Notes: generated from the letters alone by a model not told the origin. Positions 51,750-59,970 are shown, counted from the first letter of the stretch. The stretch: 64,000 nt of DNA from Clostridia bacterium (GCA_017471825.1 JAFURQ010000011.1:151545-215544); one strand, 5' to 3'. Numbers and translations are program-made.

Positions 51750-51950
51750 TTTTTCCTTGTAGTAAAGCATACAGTGGCAATAGCCCTCGAAGCTCGGGTC
51801 TGCTATCTGCTCGCGAAATTCCTTACAGATGCATTTGTTATCCTCAGTGCGTTCAAGGCGGCAAGGACAGTAGCCCCCCTTCGCCTTCAGGCCTTCCCTT
51901 ATCGTTTTTACTATTTCGGCATTTTCGTTTAATCTGACCTTAGGTTTCAT
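51747..51950 (-). CDS. Ferredoxin-thioredoxin reductase catalytic-chain-like protein
   Basis: Protein of 67 residues with the FTR catalytic-chain cysteine pattern: GGYCPCRL, CICKEF and GYCHCMLYYK (CPC, CxC, CHC), which in plants holds a 4Fe-4S cluster next to the redox disulfide. It is shorter than plant FTRc (about 110 residues) but matches the short prokaryotic versions. No variable chain is nearby. ATG at 51950 follows AGAGGAAA. It may reduce the thioredoxin encoded 4 kb away, by inference. Confidence 0.8.
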   Translation of the reverse strand: MKPKVRLNENAEIVKTIREGLKAKGGYCPCRLERTEDNKCICKEFREQIADPSFEGYCHCMLYYKEK

Positions 51951-52014
51951 ATATTTCCTCTTTTGACTCGATTTGCACACGTATTATAGCACGCGTAGCT
52001 ACGGTTTTTTGAAG

Positions 52015-52692
52015 TTACGTAACTTTTATATTATCGTTTAAAAGGTGTCTTGTGCCGTTTGCTTTGTACAACCGCGGAGTTATAAGACTTCCCTGTTCGC
52101 CTGTCAGCTCAAGCTCAAAGATTCCCGTCTGTTGTAACGGAATGAGCAAAAGAACGAGAGGCATAGGGAGATTAAGAAGGTGCGTCACTGCAGCGGCAAA
52201 GGAGCCGCCGTGGCAAAACATAGCCACCGTCTTATATTTTTCTTCCCTTACTTTGTAATAGTAGCCTTCTCTTTCGTATCCAAGGCCCACGAGCCACTCA
52301 TCAAGCCCTCTGCCGACTGCTTCGACGCTTGCAGGGGTTTTTGTTTTTGAGTAAAGCGGATCATTTTGCCAATCAACGTCATTAAGACATTTACCAGCAC
52401 ATATATATTCATCTGCATAATACCACGGATGACCGTTTTGAAAAACCGGTGTTCCATCCTTTGATGTCCAGTCAATTTCACGCATAAAGTCACACGGGGT
52501 GATACTAATGCCTATTTTTTCTGCTGTGTGAGCAGCGGTTTCGAGGGCTCTTCCGCAGGTTGATGAAAAGATAGCCTCAATCCCCTCACCCTTCAGTCTT
52601 TCGGCGGCAGATTCAGCTTGAACGTGACCGAGCTCGGTCAGGCAGTCAAGCTCGTAGTTAGGGTTTCCGTGCCTTACAAATATAATTCTCAT
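52015..52692 (-). CDS. Histidine phosphatase family protein
   Basis: Phosphatase/mutase of 225 residues. Catalytic RHG in MRIIFVRHGNPNYE, SSTCGRALETAAHTAEKIGI, EIDWTSKDG and the second catalytic His in VAMFCHGGSFAA. Substrate unknown; phosphoglycerate-mutase-like names only describe the fold. ATG at 52692 follows GAGG at six bases; upstream in-frame codons are promoter. Confidence 0.88.
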   Translation of the reverse strand: MRIIFVRHGNPNYELDCLTELGHVQAESAAERLKGEGIEAIFSSTCGRALETAAHTAEKIGISITPCDFMREIDWTSKDGTPVFQNGHPWYYADEYICAGKCLNDVDWQNDPLYSKTKTPASVEAVGRGLDEWLVGLGYEREGYYYKVREEKYKTVAMFCHGGSFAAAVTHLLNLPMPLVLLLIPLQQTGIFELELTGEQGSLITPRLYKANGTRHLLNDNIKVT

Positions 52693-52804
52693 AAAATACC
52701 TCGTTTTCATTTGTCCTTGATTTGCAACTGATAAATATATGATACCATCAAATGAGAAAAAAAGCAATACCAAAAAAGAAATCGAAAATTTTTATCCAAA
52801 ATTA

Positions 52805-52833
52805 TTTACAAAAGCTCCCTGATGTGATAGTAT
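52805..52833 (+). promoter_or_regulatory. Promoter of the SGNH hydrolase gene
   Basis: TTTACA (52805-52810), 17 bases, TAGTAT (52828-52833). Confidence 0.6.
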
Positions 52834-52873
52834 ATGACTATACTATTATTTCTTATTGAAGAGGTATAACGAT

Positions 52874-53893
52874 ATGAAGAACAGCACGTTGAATACTGCA
52901 AATACGGCGCTCTGCGCCGGAAGCATTGTGACGAATGCCGCGCGCCTTGCGCCGGGAGAATATATTAAGCTTGAGGAAAACCACGTAATAGCCAACAAGC
53001 AATTGACAATTTCCTTTACAACCGAGGAGTTTGCGGCAGAGGATGTATTGCGCATCGGTCACGGCGAGGCGCTTTACTGGGCATCTTACGCCGAGATAAC
53101 CGCTACACACGTCAATATTTACGGATATTTTGAGAACGAAAGACTTCTTGCGCAAAGGGAGCACGGTCTTAAATTATCGGGCAATATAAACATTGCAATT
53201 GACGTCGGATATTCTACGGCGAAAATCACAATAGCTACGTCGAACGGAGTTTATCAGAGCGGCGTTATAGACAGATGCTGGAACGGAAGCAACGGAGAGA
53301 TTTTTGCGGTCAGCAAAAATCGAGAGATAACCGACGTAACACTGCGCTGGAGCTGTTCGGATTATTCCAAGAGCATCTGGCTTTTCGGTGACTCATATTT
53401 TAATTCGCGCTTGGCAAACAGGTGGCCCTGCTACCTTTACGAAAACGGATACACACAGTATCTTCTTTCGGGCTTTCCCGGCAGGGACTCCGTCGCTGCC
53501 CTTCTCGATTTCAAGCAGTTGCTCAAGTACGGCACGCCCAAGTTTGCCGTATGGTGTATGGGTATGAACAATATGGATATGCCAAACGAAATAAACGCTG
53601 ACTATTTAAGCTCTGCAGACGAATTTTTGAAGATTTGCGACGAAAAAGGAATTATCCCCATTCTTTCCACCGTGCCGAACGTTCCCGAGCGAATAAACAC
53701 CTTTAAAAACGATTACGTAAAAGCGTCGGGACGCCGTTACGTTGATTTTGCGAAGGCAGTAGGCGGCGAGGAGCTTTACAGCCCGTGGTATGAGAAAATG
53801 CTCTCGGCAGACCGCGTTCACCCCGACGTTCTCGGTGCAAAGGCGCTTTACGCACGCTTTATAACAGATTTCCCCGAGATTATGGCAAGATAA
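52874..53893 (+). CDS. SGNH/GDSL hydrolase
   Basis: Esterase-like protein of 339 residues. The N-terminal 160 residues form a beta-rich domain of carbohydrate-binding appearance (TISFTTEEF, LYWASYAEITATHVNIYGYF). The SGNH domain follows: nucleophile block LFGDSYFNSR, CMGMNNMDMP (the Asn block) and the Asp-His pair in SADRVHPDVLG. No signal peptide. It probably deacetylates imported glycans; a second SGNH enzyme lies at 55-56 kb. Confidence 0.85.
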   Translation: MKNSTLNTANTALCAGSIVTNAARLAPGEYIKLEENHVIANKQLTISFTTEEFAAEDVLRIGHGEALYWASYAEITATHVNIYGYFENERLLAQREHGLKLSGNINIAIDVGYSTAKITIATSNGVYQSGVIDRCWNGSNGEIFAVSKNREITDVTLRWSCSDYSKSIWLFGDSYFNSRLANRWPCYLYENGYTQYLLSGFPGRDSVAALLDFKQLLKYGTPKFAVWCMGMNNMDMPNEINADYLSSADEFLKICDEKGIIPILSTVPNVPERINTFKNDYVKASGRRYVDFAKAVGGEELYSPWYEKMLSADRVHPDVLGAKALYARFITDFPEIMAR

Positions 53894-53919
53894 AAATACG
53901 GAAAAAGCTGTAAAACAAC

Positions 53920-53948
53920 TTTACAAACGGCAAAAACAATGCTATAAT
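53920..53948 (+). promoter_or_regulatory. Promoter of the M14 peptidase gene
   Basis: TTTACA (53920-53925), 17 bases, TATAAT (53943-53948). Confidence 0.7.
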
Positions 53949-53980
53949 TTTAATATCAAATATTTGCGAGGTACTTACAA

Positions 53981-55039
53981 ATGAGAGCAATACCGAAAGA
54001 CATGCCAACCCCTGCTTACTGGAAAACCACGCTCAAGGAGGTCGAGGAAGCACTTGAGCTTGTGAAGGGCGGAACCGTAACCAAGGTGTACGATTCGGCA
54101 GGAGGACGCCCGATATATAAGGTTGAGTACGGAACCTCTAACCTTCCCGAAAGAACCGCCAACCTTTCAAGCGCGCTCGGCGCGAAGCACCCCGAATGCT
54201 ACGCAGACAAATCGGGGGACGATTATATTCCCACGATATTCATGGTAGGCTGTACTCACGGCGGCGAATTTGAGGGCACCTGCGCTATGCTTAACCTCAT
54301 TAAGCTTATCGAGACCGGAACCGACTATGCCGGTACGAGATATGACGAGCTTGTTGAGCTGGCAAAGAAGGTGCACCTTATACTTATCCCTATGGTAAAC
54401 CCCGACGGAAGAAGCCATATTCCGTTCAACACCTTCGTTGGAAAGAGCTTCGAGGATCTCCGCTATTTCAACCAGGGCACGTGGAAGGACGGCACGCTTG
54501 CCGGATGGCCGGAATGCAAGATGAAGCACCCGATTCTTCCCTACGTTGATTATCTCGGCGGCTATTTCAACGATGAGGGCGTAAATATGATGCACGAGGA
54601 TTTCATCGGTGGCAAGATTTCCACGGGAACACAGGCAGTGCTTGACGTTTGCCGCAACGATGCTCCCGATTTTTCCGTGCTTTTCCACGGCGGCTCAAAC
54701 TCTACCGCTTGTATGCTTGATACCGACTACGGCGCTAAAAAGGCAAAAATCGAAACCTTCGAAATAGCAAATCTCGTTAAGGAAAAATGCGACGCCGCAG
54801 GCGTTCGTTATGCAGTTGTACCGATTTCCAACTACGAGGAAAGAGATCCGCAGGTGTCCTTCAATCTCCCCTCAGCAATGCACCACTGCTGCGGAACCCC
54901 CTGCGTTACCTTTGAGTCGAATCAGGGACTTTGCGATCACGGTACGGTAATTTACGACCACGACGAAATCTACGCCTCTCATATGATATATATGACCGAG
55001 GTTATCCGCTACTATCTCAAGAAGTTCGGCAAAATATAA
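53981..55039 (+). CDS. M14-family zinc carboxypeptidase-like protein
   Basis: Cytosolic metallopeptidase of 352 residues. Zinc ligands HxxE in GCTHGGEFEG, substrate block MVNPDGRSH, the third zinc ligand His in SVLFHGGSN, and the catalytic Glu in VTFESNQG. It lacks a signal peptide, unlike digestive M14 enzymes, and resembles the M14 amidase-like proteins found within glycan-use loci. Promoter TTTACA-N17-TATAAT. Confidence 0.85.
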   Translation: MRAIPKDMPTPAYWKTTLKEVEEALELVKGGTVTKVYDSAGGRPIYKVEYGTSNLPERTANLSSALGAKHPECYADKSGDDYIPTIFMVGCTHGGEFEGTCAMLNLIKLIETGTDYAGTRYDELVELAKKVHLILIPMVNPDGRSHIPFNTFVGKSFEDLRYFNQGTWKDGTLAGWPECKMKHPILPYVDYLGGYFNDEGVNMMHEDFIGGKISTGTQAVLDVCRNDAPDFSVLFHGGSNSTACMLDTDYGAKKAKIETFEIANLVKEKCDAAGVRYAVVPISNYEERDPQVSFNLPSAMHHCCGTPCVTFESNQGLCDHGTVIYDHDEIYASHMIYMTEVIRYYLKKFGKI

Positions 55040-55051
55040 CGCTCAACACTA

Positions 55052-55082
55052 TTAAGAGGTCGAAAATTCGACCTCTTTTTGT
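55052..55082 (+). terminator. Terminator of the M14 gene
   Basis: AAGAGGTCGAA / TTCGACCTCTTTTT hairpin. Confidence 0.85.
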
Positions 55083-55090
55083 TATACGAG

Positions 55091-55122
55091 AAAAAAGCCG
55101 AGCATTTCTGCTCGGCTTTTTG
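55091..55122. terminator. Second, bidirectional terminator before the convergent SGNH gene
   Basis: AAAAAAGCCGAGCA / TGCTCGGCTTTTT inverted repeat. Confidence 0.85.
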
Positions 55123-55130
55123 TGTGCGAA

Positions 55131-56183
55131 TTATTTGTAGAGTATCTTTTTAAGCACGGGGATAAGCCCCTCTGCCATCTTAAAAAATCCTATATCGCCG
55201 GGGTGTATGTTATCCGCGAGGGCTTCATTCCTGACCGATTCCAAAAGCCCCGTTCCTGAGAGAAAATACACGTTACCGTCGCCGCGCTCGCGCGCGTTTT
55301 CGTACGTTCTGTATATGATTCTCTCACGCAAGATATCCCGCTCGCTCGGGTAGGGCTTGGGAGCGGACATAATGACCACGGGCAACAGAGGCTGTGCCTC
55401 TCTTATTACCCGGAACATTCTCTCGTGCGTTGCCTCAAGATGCTCGGGAGTCGGCGCGTTGTAATCGTAGTCGTATACAAACGCGGACATTTCCATGCTC
55501 GCGATATATCTCGCCATGCTCTCCTCGCCTCTTGCATTACCCCAAAATGCCATATTGATATAGTTGCAATCTAAAGCGCGGCTAACCATATTAACGTAGC
55601 TGTTTCCGGGGTGTGAGGCGCACGAGCCCTGCGTAACCGACGAGCCGTAAAAGACAACCGGAGTCGATATTTTGTAGTCCGCGCCCGAGAGTATTTGGCT
55701 TCCCTCGTTTACGCCTATAAGTACTCTTTTTACCTCACTGCAAATAGGGAAATTGACAGTGTATTCGTGCACAAGTCCGTCGGAAAAGGGAACGTTTAAC
55801 ATACTCTCATAGGAGTCGGTGGCATCAATCGGGGGAACGAATACTCCCACGAAGCGCTCATCGGAATACAGGTCGAAGCCCATAGTTGCACTGAGCGAGT
55901 AGTTCGGCACACGCGCTACCGATTCGTATTCGGCATACAGAGCAATGCGCGCGCTATCGGTCGCAAAGCGGATTCTTCCGCCCGCACTCTCGGTAGAAAT
56001 CATAAGTATTTTTTCATTTACGGCAGCCGCGTCCGATGCGCGCATTCTGCGGTATATTCCGTCTATCAGCGTAACACCGTAAACGTCAAATTTCTCCGCA
56101 TCGTAAAACGCCATACCGTCCCTGTTTATCGTGCTTGGAATATCAAAATTCTTATCAATCAGCCCTGCGTCTCTTCTTGACAT
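55131..56183 (-). CDS. SGNH/GDSL hydrolase with GxDLY N-terminal domain
   Basis: Esterase-like protein of 350 residues. The N-terminal 160 residues carry a beta-sandwich with the GFDLYSDERF signature of the GxDLY domain, which precedes many carbohydrate esterases. The catalytic domain has VFYGSSVTQGS (Ser), AFWGNARG (Gly/Asn) and DNIHPGDIGF (Asp-His). It is transcribed with GH130 (44-base gap, same strand), consistent with deacetylation before or after mannoside cleavage. Confidence 0.88.
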   Translation of the reverse strand: MSRRDAGLIDKNFDIPSTINRDGMAFYDAEKFDVYGVTLIDGIYRRMRASDAAAVNEKILMISTESAGGRIRFATDSARIALYAEYESVARVPNYSLSATMGFDLYSDERFVGVFVPPIDATDSYESMLNVPFSDGLVHEYTVNFPICSEVKRVLIGVNEGSQILSGADYKISTPVVFYGSSVTQGSCASHPGNSYVNMVSRALDCNYINMAFWGNARGEESMARYIASMEMSAFVYDYDYNAPTPEHLEATHERMFRVIREAQPLLPVVIMSAPKPYPSERDILRERIIYRTYENARERGDGNVYFLSGTGLLESVRNEALADNIHPGDIGFFKMAEGLIPVLKKILYK

Positions 56184-56227
56184 AAAAATCTCCGTTTTGT
56201 CACTGTCAGTAATTTAATTCGGTGCTA

Positions 56228-57301
56228 TCAAAGTCTTGGTTCGGTACAAAGAGCTACAAGCTCCTCAACCGTTGAGAATGCAACGCACTCAACGCTGTCT
56301 GCCGCGCCGTAGTATATCTTAACCGAGCCGTCATCCTCAACTATCATACCGCCGGGGAATATAACGTTCTGGCGGAATCCGTAGTCTGATTCGTAGGGCA
56401 TATCGGGAGCGATAAGCGGCTCCTTGCTCATACCGATAACCTTCGAGGGATCATCAAGGTCGAGAAGCATTACACCTGCGGTATAGCGCTTGTTCCAATA
56501 CAAATCCCATTCGGTCTGTCCCCTGCCCTCGGTTTCCTTATCAACAGCGTGGAAAAGAGTGAGCCAGCCGTATTTAGTCTTTACAGGGGGAGCGGCGGGG
56601 CCGATTTTGTCATTTGCAAAGGGGACGTCCTCAACGCCGAGAACGAGCTTAGACTCGCCCCAGAATTTAAGGTCGGGAGACTTGGAGAGCCATATATCAA
56701 AGCGGTCTCTGCCGCGGCTGTAAACCGGGAACGGACGCTCAAGACGCACATAGTAACCGCCTATCTTCTCGGGAAACAGAACCATATTGCGGTTGTCTGG
56801 AACCGATGCGCTGATAATCTCGAAGCCGTCGAGGGTGTCGTTAAGCTTTGCGATACAGCCGCGAAGACCGTGAACGGTATCCATAGCAAGGCAGAGATAT
56901 ATCGCATCCTCCATAGGAATTATACGGGGGTCGTAAAGACGCTGAATGTCGGGATACTCGGGAAACGTTTTTCCAAGGCTGTCAACGCCGACAGCATCCC
57001 AGCCCAAGCCCCAGTGCATATCTACGAGGGGACGCTCGTGGACCTGCCAATTATCAACTCCGTTATCGCTTACTGCTATTCCGACGGAGATAGCGCGGTT
57101 GCTGCCCCAGCTTTTAGGATACTGACTTGCATCAAAGCCGTAGTCGTTACGGAAAATCATAACGTATTTTCCGTTTAATTTTGCGACGCCTGCATTAAAG
57201 ATAAATTCCGCTTCGTAAGGGATATCCGCCTTTGTAAGAATAGGTTTGTCAAGCTTTCTTATGCAGGAAGCGCCCTTAATTTCGGGTTTCCACTGTGCCA
57301 T
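56228..57301 (-). CDS. GH130 mannoside phosphorylase-like glycosidase
   Basis: Five-bladed beta-propeller enzyme of 357 residues. IFNAGVAKLNGKYVMIFRND, the catalytic Asp region in LYDPRIIPM, KIGPAAPPVKTKYGWLTLFH (in two stretches) and VIFPGGMIVEDDGSVKIYYGAAD match GH130, most of which phosphorolyse beta-1,4-mannosyl or mannosyl-GlcNAc bonds. ATG at 57301 follows GGAGG at eight bases. It is divergent from an AraC regulator that likely controls it. Confidence 0.9.
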   Translation of the reverse strand: MAQWKPEIKGASCIRKLDKPILTKADIPYEAEFIFNAGVAKLNGKYVMIFRNDYGFDASQYPKSWGSNRAISVGIAVSDNGVDNWQVHERPLVDMHWGLGWDAVGVDSLGKTFPEYPDIQRLYDPRIIPMEDAIYLCLAMDTVHGLRGCIAKLNDTLDGFEIISASVPDNRNMVLFPEKIGGYYVRLERPFPVYSRGRDRFDIWLSKSPDLKFWGESKLVLGVEDVPFANDKIGPAAPPVKTKYGWLTLFHAVDKETEGRGQTEWDLYWNKRYTAGVMLLDLDDPSKVIGMSKEPLIAPDMPYESDYGFRQNVIFPGGMIVEDDGSVKIYYGAADSVECVAFSTVEELVALCTEPRL

Positions 57302-57344
57302 ATTAACATCCTCCAATGTGTTTTTATTTAATTATAACACCACG

Positions 57345-57439
57345 TTTGTGATTTTTTATATAATAAGCTTCACAAAAACTATGCAGAATTTCACTTTATT
57401 ATGAATTATATTGATTTTTTCTTTATTATGTGGTACAAT
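57345..57439. promoter_or_regulatory. Divergent GH130 / araC promoter region
   Basis: On the plus strand TTGATT (57411-57416), 17 bases, TACAAT (57434-57439) serves the AraC gene. The GH130 promoter on the minus strand has a TATAAT near 57333-57338 but no good -35, suggesting activation. An inverted repeat TTTGTGA (57345-57351) / TCACAAA (57370-57376) lies just upstream of it and is a candidate regulator site. Confidence 0.5.
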
Positions 57440-57464
57440 TCATTTAGAAAAAGCGAGGATGGCT

Positions 57465-58283
57465 ATGAAAACAAGACTTGCAAAAAAGGAATACACAGGC
57501 AGCACGAGCATCAGCATAAAGCGAAGCGACGAGCTTCGCGACTGCTCCCTGCACGGTCACGATTTCTACGAGCTCGATATAATCACGGGCGGCGAGGCGG
57601 TTGCTACGACAAACGGAAAAAGCGAGAAAGCGCGGCGCGGAGCGGTCTATTTTTTAACGCCCGAGGATTTTCACGAATATAGTGACACAAGGCGCTTTTC
57701 CGTAATAAACGTACAGTTTTTCGGCGATGACGTATCGAGCACGCTTTTGCGCTCGTTGGTTGATGCCGAGTGCCGCGCGTTTGCTCTTACGGAGTCTAAT
57801 TTTGACACGGTATGTGACCTGTTCGGCATAATGGAGCGCTTGGGCGGTCAGTCAGGCCTGACAACCGACATAATGCCGCGCCTGCTTGAATCTATACTTC
57901 TGATACTTCACGGCTACTTGGATATCGCTCCCGCAACCAATTCACAGGCAGAGAACAACATTCAGCGAGCTCTTATATACATTCAAGAGCATTTCAGAGA
58001 AAATCCCACGCTCACCGAGGTCGCTTCCCTGCTCTCGTTCAACGAGCGCTATTTCTGCAAAAGGTTCAAGGAGTACACGGGTATGACGTACAAGGAATAC
58101 CTGCGGCAAAAAAAACTTCAGTACGCAAGGCGTCTGGTGCTATCGACGTCAATGCCGATAATCGAGATATGCGATAGGTGCGGTTACAATACGCAATCAC
58201 ACTTCAACCGCGAATTTCACAAGGAATACGGCATATCACCGCTTGCTCTGCGCAAATCCTTTGAGAGAGTGAAGCCGATTTAA
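57465..58283 (+). CDS. AraC-family transcriptional regulator
   Basis: Regulator of 272 residues: N-terminal cupin (HGHDFYELDIITGGEAV, GAVYFLTPEDFHEY) and two HTH motifs (PTLTEVASLLSFNERYFCKR and MPIIEICDRCGYNTQSHFNR), ending GISPLALRKSF. ATG at 57465 follows GCGAGG at six bases. Probably senses a glycan-derived sugar and activates the divergent GH130-SGNH genes. Confidence 0.9.
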   Translation: MKTRLAKKEYTGSTSISIKRSDELRDCSLHGHDFYELDIITGGEAVATTNGKSEKARRGAVYFLTPEDFHEYSDTRRFSVINVQFFGDDVSSTLLRSLVDAECRAFALTESNFDTVCDLFGIMERLGGQSGLTTDIMPRLLESILLILHGYLDIAPATNSQAENNIQRALIYIQEHFRENPTLTEVASLLSFNERYFCKRFKEYTGMTYKEYLRQKKLQYARRLVLSTSMPIIEICDRCGYNTQSHFNREFHKEYGISPLALRKSFERVKPI

Positions 58284-58318
58284 CTTCAGGTGGCGCAATA
58301 ATAAAGAATCAAAATATA

Positions 58319-58372
58319 TTTACAAACAAAGAAAAAGATGCTATAATTGTGGCAATGAAATGCTTTGCCACA
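58319..58372 (+). promoter_or_regulatory. Promoter and start-site palindrome of the alpha/beta hydrolase
   Basis: TTTACA (58319-58324), 17 bases, TATAAT (58342-58347), followed at once by TGTGGCAA-N9-TTGCCACA (58348-58372), an 8-bp inverted repeat across the transcription start. A second small palindrome GTCACC GCA GGTGAC (58374-58388) follows. Operator or leader hairpin. Confidence 0.6.
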
Positions 58373-58402
58373 GTCACCGCAGGTGACGGAATGGAGAATA
58401 TT

Positions 58403-59389
58403 ATGATAAGCTCAGTAATAACACGCGACACAAAAAAAGAGGATTGGCCGGCTATCAGATGCGCAATCAAATCGAGAATACTTGAAACGTTCGGAGCATC
58501 TCCCGTAGAGCTCGCTCCGCAGAAAAACGAATATGAGGAGCTGGAACGCTACGTTGCCAACGGATTTGAGCATATAAGAATCAGATACCATATATTCGAC
58601 GACGAGTGGGGCTACGGCTTGCTGATATTGCCAAATGACCTCGGCGAAAGGAAGTGCGCGAAGGCGGTTCTGACAATACACGGCACGAACGGCACTATCG
58701 GAAAATACGGCGTTTGCGACGTTGAGGGTACGCCAAGACGCGCCTATGCGATAGAGCTCGCCGCAAGGGGCTTCATTACTTTCTCCCCTGACCAGTACGG
58801 CTTTGGAGAAGCTATGGAGGATGAGGCATACAAAAAGAGCTTCGAGAATTTTTACGACCGTTATCCCAACTGGTCGCTCTCGTCGAGAAGAGTTCTCGGT
58901 CATATCAGAGCCTTAGACGTGCTCGACCAGCTCGAATACGTCTGCCACGACGGCTACGGAGTTATAGGAAATTCGCTCGGCGGTCAGGCTTCATTTTACA
59001 TAGCCGCCTTTGACGAAAGAATAAAAGCCGCAGTTATATCAACTGGAATCTCCCCCAACGTAACCAACGTATACAGAGATCTTACGAGAACACAGCCTCT
59101 TGAGCTTGGCGTAACAAGCTATATTAAGGAGCACGGAACAACGCCGTGGGAGCTGAATGAAATGCTCTCTCTGTGCGCTCCGCGTGCGGTGCTCTGCCTT
59201 GAGCCCTTCAATGATCCCTACAACCCCTATACCTCGGTAACGATAGATTGCATAAAGAGCGCTTGGGAGGTTTACGGCCTTCTTGAAACGCCCGACAGAC
59301 TGTCAATGTACGTGCACGGCGACGGCCACGACACCGTCGACACTGTCAGAGCCTTTGCGTACGATTGGCTTGCAAGATTTTTAAAATAA
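58403..59389 (+). CDS. Alpha/beta hydrolase, acetyl-esterase-like
   Basis: Serine hydrolase of 328 residues. Oxyanion region AVLTIHGTNG, nucleophile elbow GVIGNSLGGQAS, Asp in LCLEPFNDPYNP and His in VHGDGHDTVDT. It resembles the dienelactone-hydrolase/acetyl-xylan-esterase type found in glycan loci; the substrate is unknown. ATG at 58403 follows GGAG at six bases; an ATG 12 bases earlier overlaps that site. Confidence 0.85.
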   Translation: MISSVITRDTKKEDWPAIRCAIKSRILETFGASPVELAPQKNEYEELERYVANGFEHIRIRYHIFDDEWGYGLLILPNDLGERKCAKAVLTIHGTNGTIGKYGVCDVEGTPRRAYAIELAARGFITFSPDQYGFGEAMEDEAYKKSFENFYDRYPNWSLSSRRVLGHIRALDVLDQLEYVCHDGYGVIGNSLGGQASFYIAAFDERIKAAVISTGISPNVTNVYRDLTRTQPLELGVTSYIKEHGTTPWELNEMLSLCAPRAVLCLEPFNDPYNPYTSVTIDCIKSAWEVYGLLETPDRLSMYVHGDGHDTVDTVRAFAYDWLARFLK

Positions 59390-59409
59390 GTTTTTTGCCT
59401 GCTCGGCAA

Positions 59410-59446
59410 GAAAAAAGGCGGATTTTTAACGAAATCCGCCTTTTTG
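59410..59446 (+). terminator. Terminator of the alpha/beta hydrolase
   Basis: AAAAAAGGCGGATTT / AAATCCGCCTTTTT hairpin. Confidence 0.88.
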
Positions 59447-59515
59447 ATATGAGATATTTGAACAACTATGTGATTCCAATCTTGTTGTGAAACAAGGCCC
59501 TTATATAATTAACAC

Positions 59516-59545
59516 TTGACATTTCATTACCTCTCATGTTATAAT
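59516..59545 (+). promoter_or_regulatory. Sigma-A promoter of a candidate small RNA
   Basis: TTGACA (59516-59521), 18-base spacer, TATAAT (59540-59545). Confidence 0.75.
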
Positions 59546-59551
59546 ATTCTT

Positions 59552-59666
59552 GCCACTAGCCCTATGTAACAGGGCAGCAACTGCAGATGCGAGTTGACAG
59601 AGAAGAATCCCTGGCTTTTAGGATAGACTTCTCACAAGCCACTCTTTTAAGAGTGGCTTTTTTCAT
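59552..59666 (+). ncRNA. Candidate small RNA with three hairpins and terminator
   Basis: About 115 nt from a consensus promoter to an intrinsic terminator, with no open frame of note. Hairpins: GCCCT/AGGGC (59559-59575), CAACT/AGTTG (59578-59596), then GAGAAG/CTTCTC (59600-59633) enclosing ATCC/GGAT with loop CTGGCTTTTA. The terminator stem AGCCACTCTT / AAGAGTGGCT (59637-59658) is followed by TTTTTT. The next gene starts 390 bases away, so it is probably a free RNA rather than a riboswitch. No family recognised. Confidence 0.6.
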
Positions 59667-59733
59667 AAACGCACGAGGTGCTTATTTACTGCAATCGCAT
59701 ATTTTATATGATACAATCACCTCAATATGTATG

Positions 59734-59762
59734 CAACCGCTCGCAATGACGGTTGTTTTTTC
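59734..59762 (+). terminator. Hairpin plus T run in the 59.4-60.06 kb spacer
   Basis: CAACCG (59734-59739) pairs with CGGTTG (59750-59755), followed by TTTTTTC. No gene ends here; it may back up the small RNA terminator or close a further short transcript. Confidence 0.55.
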
Positions 59763-59874
59763 TTGACTTTTTTAAAAAACAATGCTATACTACTAACAGA
59801 GAGCGAACTTTAACCTCTTCGGAGGGGGCTGTTGTATGATTTATTCATTACACGTGGTTCGCTCTTACTTTTTT
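59763..59874 (+). ncRNA. Second short transcript with clamp stem and sequestered ribosome site
   Basis: Promoter TTGACT (59763-59768), 17 bases, TATACT (59786-59791). The transcript begins near 59798 and AGAGCGAAC (59800-59808) pairs with GTTCGCTCT (59857-59865), followed by TACTTTTTT, which could act as a terminator. Inside lies CCTC TTCG GAGG, a hairpin that holds the GGAGGGGG ribosome site of a 44-codon frame. Confidence 0.5.
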
Positions 59875-59970
59875 CCTCTTGTATTTCTTCATACTGATAG
59901 CGACTCCCATCCCATAGGGACAGATTCTGATTTGCCGTATATATACATGTACACTGCAACTTTTAATTGA
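59836..59970 (+). CDS. Possible 44-residue peptide
   Basis: Frame from ATG at 59836 to TGA at 59968-59970, reading MIYSLHVVRSYFFPLVFLHT then a polar tail. GGAGGGGG lies seven bases upstream, an excellent ribosome site, but it is paired in a CCTC/GAGG hairpin and the coding start lies inside the clamp stem of the preceding transcript. A short hydrophobic stretch is visible. It may be a regulated peptide or chance; I recognise no relative. Confidence 0.3.
   Translation: MIYSLHVVRSYFFPLVFLHTDSDSHPIGTDSDLPYIYMYTATFN

Noticed and set aside
59552-59666. Known riboswitch classes for the 59.5 kb RNA (SAM, TPP, purine, glycine, c-di-GMP)
   Set aside because: None of their invariant core sequences is present and no gene follows closely.
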